From: an uncultured Brevundimonas sp.
Lineage (GTDB): Bacteria > Pseudomonadota > Alphaproteobacteria > Caulobacterales > Caulobacteraceae
Length of the DNA: 19,925 nucleotides
Reading direction: 5' to 3'
Assembly (NCBI GenBank): GCA_946885435.1
Contig: CAMPGL010000022.1
Span: forward strand, 1-19,925
Under the pieces are notes generated by a model. That model ran no database searches. It worked only from the letters and a program-made list of their open reading frames with translations, and was not told the DNA's origin. The number at the start of each line of letters is the position of its first letter. Within the stretch, counting starts at the first letter, position 1. The position numbers and the translations under genes were made by a program. Below are positions 14,886 to 19,925 of the stretch, piece by piece.

Positions 14886-15664
14886 GACGTCACTTCCAGG
14901 ACAGGCGCAGGCCGCCGCCCCGCGGGCCTGAGCAGGGCGCGGGCGGCGAGGCCGGCGAACAGCAGGGCGCACTGGGCGTAGCGAAGGCCGAGGCGGCGCG
15001 GATCGCCGATCAGCCGCCAGACCCACTCAAGGCCTGAGCGCTGCATCCATCCGGGCGCGCGCACGACCTGGGCCGAGATGAAGTCCAGCGCCGCGCCGAC
15101 GCCGAGGAAGCCGACCGAGGGACAGAGCGGCTTCAGGGCCGCGGCCAGCAGCTCCTGCTTGGGTGCCCCCAGACAGAGGAAGCACAGGCGCGCGCCGGAC
15201 GCATTGATGCGGTCGGCCAGGCCCGCGATGTCGAAGGCGGCCAGGTCGGCGGGCACCATGGGCGTCTCGGCCCCGGCGATGTTCAGGCCGGGGTGGCGGT
15301 CCTTGAGCACCTCCAGCGCACGGGCCTGAGCGGCCGGGCCGGGCCCCACGACGTAGACGCCCAGCCCCGCCCTCGCGGCCCCCTCGCACAGCGGCTCGAC
15401 CATGTCGGCGCCGGCGGCGCGTTCGACCGAGGCGTCCTCGCGCCGGGCCAGCCAGACCACCGGCGCGCCGTCGGCGCTGACCAGGTCGGCCTGGGCGTAG
15501 GCGCGCACGAAGCCGGGATCACTGCGCAGCTTGACCAGATGGTCGAGGTTCAGGGTGAACAGGGCGAAGCCCTGGCCGCGCCCCGCGCGCGCCAGCGCCT
15601 CGCGCACGGAGGCCGCGAGGGTCGGCAGATTGATGCGGACGCCTTCGATTTCGACGGGTGTCAT
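14882..15664 (-). CDS. WecG/TagA/CpsF family (GT26) glycosyltransferase
   Basis: GT26 enzymes add a sugar to an undecaprenyl-linked intermediate at the inner face of the membrane during polysaccharide assembly. The 260-residue protein carries the family signatures: TLNLDHLVKLRSDPGF (37-52), the catalytic-type Asp65 in SADGAPVVWLAR, LGAPKQE (165-171), GVGAALDFISAQVVRAPGWM (188-207) and GLEWVWRLIGDPRRL (211-225). A hydrophobic C-terminal helix (about 229-247) may hold it on the membrane. HfsJ, needed for holdfast in Caulobacter, belongs to the same family, so this could be an HfsJ-like enzyme, but other exopolysaccharide pathways are equally possible. It is translationally coupled to the GH10 gene. 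Confidence 0.9.
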   Translation of the reverse strand: MTPVEIEGVRINLPTLAASVREALARAGRGQGFALFTLNLDHLVKLRSDPGFVRAYAQADLVSADGAPVVWLARREDASVERAAGADMVEPLCEGAARAGLGVYVVGPGPAAQARALEVLKDRHPGLNIAGAETPMVPADLAAFDIAGLADRINASGARLCFLCLGAPKQELLAAALKPLCPSVGFLGVGAALDFISAQVVRAPGWMQRSGLEWVWRLIGDPRRLGLRYAQCALLFAGLAARALLRPAGRRPAPVLEVTS

Positions 15665-15709
15665 GGGCCGAGCATGGCCCCGACAGGTCTAAGATTCCGT
15701 GAGCGGTCA

Positions 15710-15733
15710 GGGCCCGGCCTCCGGACCGGGCCC
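15710..15733 (-). terminator. Hairpin downstream of gap
   Basis: GGGCCCGG (15710-15717) pairs with CCGGGCCC (15726-15733), 8 bp with an 8-nt loop, 18 nt beyond the gap stop codon. It probably separates gap from the glycosyltransferase gene, whose start lies 46 nt farther on. No T-run is seen. Confidence 0.5.
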
Positions 15734-15750
15734 CTCAGACTGCGTCCGGA

Positions 15751-16758
<1,008 letters not shown>

Positions 16759-16823
16759 GGATTCACCTCAAGGAGCAGGGGGCGGCCACGCTTCGAGAGC
16801 GCGGCCATGAAAGGGATGGGCGC

Positions 16824-16852
16824 CGTTTTGGCCGTGCGCCCTGCCAAGTCAA
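16824..16852 (-). promoter_or_regulatory. Candidate housekeeping promoter of gap
   Basis: On the minus strand TTGACT (16852-16847) is followed after 17 bases by AAAACG (16829-16824). The -35 is good and the -10 poor, although -10 elements diverge in GC-rich Alphaproteobacteria. It would give a leader of about 60 nt. Confidence 0.4.
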
Positions 16853-16867
16853 CCCTTGGCCCCCTCA

Positions 16868-16885
16868 CAAGCCGCGAACGGCTGT
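16868..16885 (-). terminator. UUCG-tetraloop hairpin after the S41 peptidase gene
   Basis: On the minus strand AGCCG and CGGCT enclose a TTCG loop (16870-16883), and the stem extends by two more pairs past a bulge. UUCG loops are unusually stable. It lies about 12 nt after the stop of the peptidase and before the gap promoter, so it likely ends the two-component operon transcript. Confidence 0.5.
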
Positions 16886-16895
16886 TACGGCTGAG

Positions 16896-18173
16896 CTAGT
16901 CTGAGCGGCGTTGCCGCATGCCCGGGCCGAACACGGGGCGCTGCTCGACGGCGATGACCCGGCCGGATGGTTCGCGCTCGAAAGCGAAACGCATGAGCGG
17001 GTCACCCGAGATGAAGAAGAGGTCCGCCTCCACAGGGGCCAGGACCATGGGCGGCCGGCGGCCGCGGCGGACCACCAGCGCCTGATCCTCCACAGAGACC
17101 GTCAACGGGCCATAGGTCCCGGCGTAGTCGGCCAGCGGGACCGGTCCGCCGGTCCAGGTCCGGAAGGCCGACAGGGCCCAGGCGGCGTCGGTCCGGTCCG
17201 GATGCGCCGCCAGCACCTGCCCGAGCGCGAGGCGCTGGGTCTGGTTCAGGGCGACGGCCGCCGGGGCCTCGACATCAGGGATGACGCCGGTTCCCTCCCA
17301 GTTCCGGCCGGTGATCGGATTGATGGGCGAGCCGCCGGAGATGAAGACCATGAAGCCCCCAGGGATCGGGACCATCCCGCCGGGGTTTGAGGCGCCGCCG
17401 GTCGCCTCGCCGACCACGGTCGCCCGCCCCGCCGCCTGCAGGGTGTAGGGGAAGGCCTCGGCCGCCGAGCCGGTGCGGGGGCTGGTCACGATGTAGAGGG
17501 GCACATCCAGGCGCGGCGCCGCGTAGTAGACGCGCGGCGATTCCCGACGCGTGCCGTCCCGGTTGTGAAACACATTGTAGATGTCCGCGTCCGGGGGCGT
17601 GAAGGCGCTGACCAGATAGCCGACCATGGCTGGCGAGCCGCCGCCGTTCGCGCGGAGGTCGAAGATCACGGCGTCAGTGTGGGCGACCAGGGCCAACGCC
17701 GCATCGGCGGCCCGCCGGGCCGGGTCGTTTCGGTTCCCGAAATCGATGTTGGCGAAGGACCGCATCTCGATCAGGCCGATGTTGCCCGGCAGGACCTCGA
17801 CCCGGGTGAAGCCGTAGTTGGACAACCGCTGGATGTCGGCGCCCTGGGACCGGACGCCGCCCGAGCCGGGTCCCGCGGCCGGCCCCGCCGGATCATGCAG
17901 CACAACGAAGTGGGCGTCCTCGGGCCGAAGGCGGGCGCTGAGCGCCGCCGCCAGGTCGCGGGGGTCGCTGTAGCCGTCGTACTGGCCGGACGCCGCCTCG
18001 GCCTCGAGCGCGTCGGCGATCGCGTCTCCCCGCTCGACGCTGAAGTACTGGTCGCGGATGCGCTCGGCGATGGCCTCCACGACCGCCCGGGGCGGCGGGG
18101 TCGTGTCCTGGGCGAGGGCCGGTCCGCTCGGCAGGACCAGGGCGACGGCAAGTATCAGGACCTTGAGCTTCAC
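16896..18173 (-). CDS. S41 family peptidase (IRBP/tail-specific type), exported
   Basis: The protein has 425 residues and a clear signal peptide (MKLKVLILAVALVLPSGPALA, then Gln), so it should act in the periplasm. An N-terminal helical bundle (about 27-90) is followed by the S41 core (about 120-310). The core has GNIGLIEMRSF (130-140), the oxyanion-type FDLRANGGGS (171-180), the likely nucleophile Ser236 in SPRTGSAAEAFPY, and VVGEATGGASNPG. No PDZ domain is evident, as in the C-terminal-processing-peptidase relatives of the IRBP-like branch. A beta-rich extension (about 340-425) follows. The GTG start at 18173 overlaps the kinase stop (GTGA), with AAGGAG eight bases upstream. The substrate is unknown. 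Confidence 0.88.
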   Translation of the reverse strand: MKLKVLILAVALVLPSGPALAQDTTPPPRAVVEAIAERIRDQYFSVERGDAIADALEAEAASGQYDGYSDPRDLAAALSARLRPEDAHFVVLHDPAGPAAGPGSGGVRSQGADIQRLSNYGFTRVEVLPGNIGLIEMRSFANIDFGNRNDPARRAADAALALVAHTDAVIFDLRANGGGSPAMVGYLVSAFTPPDADIYNVFHNRDGTRRESPRVYYAAPRLDVPLYIVTSPRTGSAAEAFPYTLQAAGRATVVGEATGGASNPGGMVPIPGGFMVFISGGSPINPITGRNWEGTGVIPDVEAPAAVALNQTQRLALGQVLAAHPDRTDAAWALSAFRTWTGGPVPLADYAGTYGPLTVSVEDQALVVRRGRRPPMVLAPVEADLFFISGDPLMRFAFEREPSGRVIAVEQRPVFGPGMRQRRSD

Positions 18174-19693
18174 GATGTCGGCTCCTTGGTGGGCGGGAGG
18201 GTGAGGCGGGCGGCGAGCCCGCCCTCCGGCCGGTTGGACAGGGTGACGTCGCCGCCGTGGGCGCGGGCGATGCCGCGCGCGACGGCCAGGCCCAGGCCCG
18301 CCCCGCCGGTCTCGCGGCTGCGCGAGGGCTCGGCGCGGCGGAAGGGCTCGAAGACGGCCTCGAGATCGGCCACGGGCAGGCCGGGGCCGCTATCCTCGAC
18401 GAGGACGACCGCCTGGCCGTCCTCGGTGATGACGCGGACGCGCGCGGACCCAGCGAACTTCACGGCGTTCTCGACCAGGTTTCCGACGGCGCGGCGCAGG
18501 TTCAGCGGTTCGCCCTGGACCCGCGCGCCAGACGCAGCCTCGACGGCCACGTCCGCCCCCATCTCGGCCAGGTCATGCACGACGGAGGAGACCAGAGCGC
18601 CGAGGTCGAGCGCCACGCGGTCCTCGCGCACCGTCTCGCCCCGGACATAGGCCAGGGCCTGGGCGATCATGCCGTCCATCTGCTCGATGTCGGCCGCCAT
18701 GCGGTCGCGGATGTCGGGCTCGGCCTGCTCCGCACGGAAGCGAAGGCGGGTCAGCGGCGTGCGCAGGTCGTGGGCGATGGCCGCGACCATCTGGGTGCGG
18801 CCCTCGACATAGGCGCGCAGCTTGCGCTGCATGTCGTTGAAGGCCGCCGCGGCGTTTCGCACCTCGGGTGGACCAGTCTCGGCCAGGGGCGGGGCGTTCG
18901 GGTCGGACCCCAGGCGCTCGGCGGCGTCGGCGAAGACACGGATCGGCCGGGTCAGACGCCGCGCGATCAGCCAGGCCAGCGGGGTGAGGAGCAGAAGGCT
19001 GGCCAGGAAACTCAGCAGGATGCGCACGTGCCAGGGCGACAGCAGACCCTGCGGCGGGCTGACCGTGGCCCAGCGGCCGTCAGCCTGGCGTACCGTGGCG
19101 GTGAACGGTGGGAAGCGCAGCTGCTCGGTCAGGATGGTGAACCGCTGGCGCGGACGCAGCACCACGACGTCGTCCTCGCCCTGCCAGAGGGGCTCGGCCG
19201 CGGGGTCAGGCGCCGGCGCCGGCTCGGGCGACGGCGGACCTTCCGTGCGGCGACGGATAACGAAGGACTCCGTCCGCTCTTCAAGGCGCACCGCATCGTC
19301 GGGCAGGCCGCGCTCGACAGGCAGGGCCAGGCGCTCGTGGATCCGGTGGCGCATCGGGCCGTCGACGGCCTCCACCCGAACGCGGACGTCACCCCGGTCC
19401 AGGCCCAGCCGCGCCTCCAGCGCCAGGGCGATGACCCGTGCCAGCGGGTCCTCCGTGGATCGCGCGTCGAATGGAGCCTCGTCCGACAGCGACCGTCGCA
19501 GGCTGCGGCCCTCGTCGGTGCGAACCTCTCCGCCTTGCAGGGCCTCGACGGCCTGATCGATGGTGAAGCCCGCCGGAGCGGGCGGTGGGGCGTGAAGGAT
19601 TACGCCGAAGGCGATCGCCATGGCCGCCGCGATCGACAGCACCACCAGCAGCGCGACCTGCAGGAAGACGGGCAGGGTGGCCGGGCGTCTCAT
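18170..19693 (-). CDS. Sensor histidine kinase, EnvZ-like
   Basis: This inner-membrane kinase phosphorylates the response regulator encoded just upstream. It has 507 residues: membrane helix 1 (about 8-34), a large periplasmic region (about 35-222) with an Arg/Glu-rich part and a Pro-rich loop (about 152-168), membrane helix 2 (about 223-244), HAMP (about 245-297), the dimerisation domain with phospho-acceptor His308 in AAIAHDLRTPLTRLR, and the ATPase domain with the N box Asn409 (GNLVENAVKFA), the G1 box EDSGPGLP, VFEPF, and the G2 box GGAGLGLAVA. All catalytic residues are present. The ATG overlaps the regulator stop (ATGA), and its own stop overlaps the peptidase start (GTGA). The signal sensed cannot be read from the sequence. 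Confidence 0.95.
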   Translation of the reverse strand: MRRPATLPVFLQVALLVVLSIAAAMAIAFGVILHAPPPAPAGFTIDQAVEALQGGEVRTDEGRSLRRSLSDEAPFDARSTEDPLARVIALALEARLGLDRGDVRVRVEAVDGPMRHRIHERLALPVERGLPDDAVRLEERTESFVIRRRTEGPPSPEPAPAPDPAAEPLWQGEDDVVVLRPRQRFTILTEQLRFPPFTATVRQADGRWATVSPPQGLLSPWHVRILLSFLASLLLLTPLAWLIARRLTRPIRVFADAAERLGSDPNAPPLAETGPPEVRNAAAAFNDMQRKLRAYVEGRTQMVAAIAHDLRTPLTRLRFRAEQAEPDIRDRMAADIEQMDGMIAQALAYVRGETVREDRVALDLGALVSSVVHDLAEMGADVAVEAASGARVQGEPLNLRRAVGNLVENAVKFAGSARVRVITEDGQAVVLVEDSGPGLPVADLEAVFEPFRRAEPSRSRETGGAGLGLAVARGIARAHGGDVTLSNRPEGGLAARLTLPPTKEPTS

Positions 19694-19925
19694 GCCGGAC
19701 GCACCTCGACGCAGAGCCGATAGCCTTCGCCACGCACGGTCTCGATCAGGTCACGGTCCGAGCCGTCGTCGAGCTTCTTCCTGAGGCGGCTGATCTGGAC
19801 GTCGATGGCGCGATCGAAGGTCTCGGCGGTCGGGCCGTGCGCCAGATCCATCAGCTGGTCCCGCGTCAGCACCCGGCCCGGCCGCTCGGCCCCTCGAACG
19901 CCGACTGCTCGGGCTCGCAGGCGAC
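19690..19925 (-). CDS. OmpR-family response regulator, C-terminal part (partial, apparent frame break)
   Basis: The visible part is the winged-helix DNA-binding domain of an OmpR-type regulator; the receiver domain lies beyond the right edge. From about 19887 leftwards the frame reads ERPGRVLTRDQLMDLAHG, then RAIDVQISRLRKKL (recognition helix) and LIETVRGEGYRL, all normal for the family. Upstream of about 19888 the same frame becomes poor (several CGA, GCA and GTT codons), whereas the neighbouring frame is fully G/C-ending and reads EQSAFE, which fits the expected helix. This suggests a small deletion at 19888-19893, either real or a sequencing error. It is joined to the kinase gene by ATGA. 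Confidence 0.85.
   Translation of the reverse strand, partial: RLRARAVGVRGAERPGRVLTRDQLMDLAHGPTAETFDRAIDVQISRLRKKLDDGSDRDLIETVRGEGYRLCVEVRPA

Noticed and set aside
14886..15026. N-terminal extension of the GH10 protein
   Set aside because: It overlaps the glycosyltransferase gene and would bury the export signal behind 47 basic residues.
18257..19723. A 488-residue plus-strand frame opposite the histidine kinase
   Set aside because: It is the mirror of the kinase reading frame, with no recognisable domain.

Overview
The window is high-GC, densely packed alphaproteobacterial DNA, most likely from the order Caulobacterales (a Caulobacter or Brevundimonas relative). The evidence is the run rne / N-acetylmuramoyl-L-alanine amidase / PBP1A / prfB followed by convergent bactofilin and M23 peptidase genes, a short Caulobacter-type flagellin behind a sigma-54-like promoter, and frequent 4-nt stop/start overlaps and GTG/TTG starts. 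It looks chromosomal. I see no insertion sequence, phage gene, CRISPR array, rRNA or tRNA.

Layout. 1-541: 5' end of rne (minus, runs off the left edge), then a 413-bp divergent intergenic region. 955-5858 (plus): AmiC-type amidase, PBP1A, and prfB, whose reading frame is interrupted by a textbook programmed +1 frameshift. 5888-7577 (minus): a membrane-anchored M23 peptidase and a bactofilin that overlap by 23 nt, preceded by a CtrA-box-like element. 7826-9546 (minus): tyrS and a one-cysteine BCP peroxiredoxin, translationally coupled. The tyrS leader holds a possible 16-residue peptide with two adjacent Tyr codons. 9753-12706 (plus): a tightly packed operon of a small membrane protein, a DOMON-like protein, a NamZ/DUF1343 muramidase and an EamA permease. 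12914-13741: flagellin. 13803-15664 (minus): a GT26 glycosyltransferase coupled to a GH10 glycosidase that looks like a Tat-exported lipoprotein. 15751-16758 (minus): gap. 16896-19925 (minus): OmpR-type response regulator (cut by the right edge, with an apparent frame break near it), EnvZ-like histidine kinase and S41 peptidase, joined by 4-nt overlaps.

How they fit. Much of the window concerns the cell envelope: peptidoglycan synthesis (PBP1A), cleavage (amidase, M23), spatial scaffolding (bactofilin), possible wall-sugar recycling (NamZ plus permease), polysaccharide assembly and trimming (GT26, GH10), and a sensor system paired with a periplasmic protease. No single wholly new system is evident. 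The best leads are the tyrS leader peptide, the NamZ/DOMON/EamA operon, the GT26-GH10 pair, the two-component/S41 operon and the apparent frame break in the response regulator.
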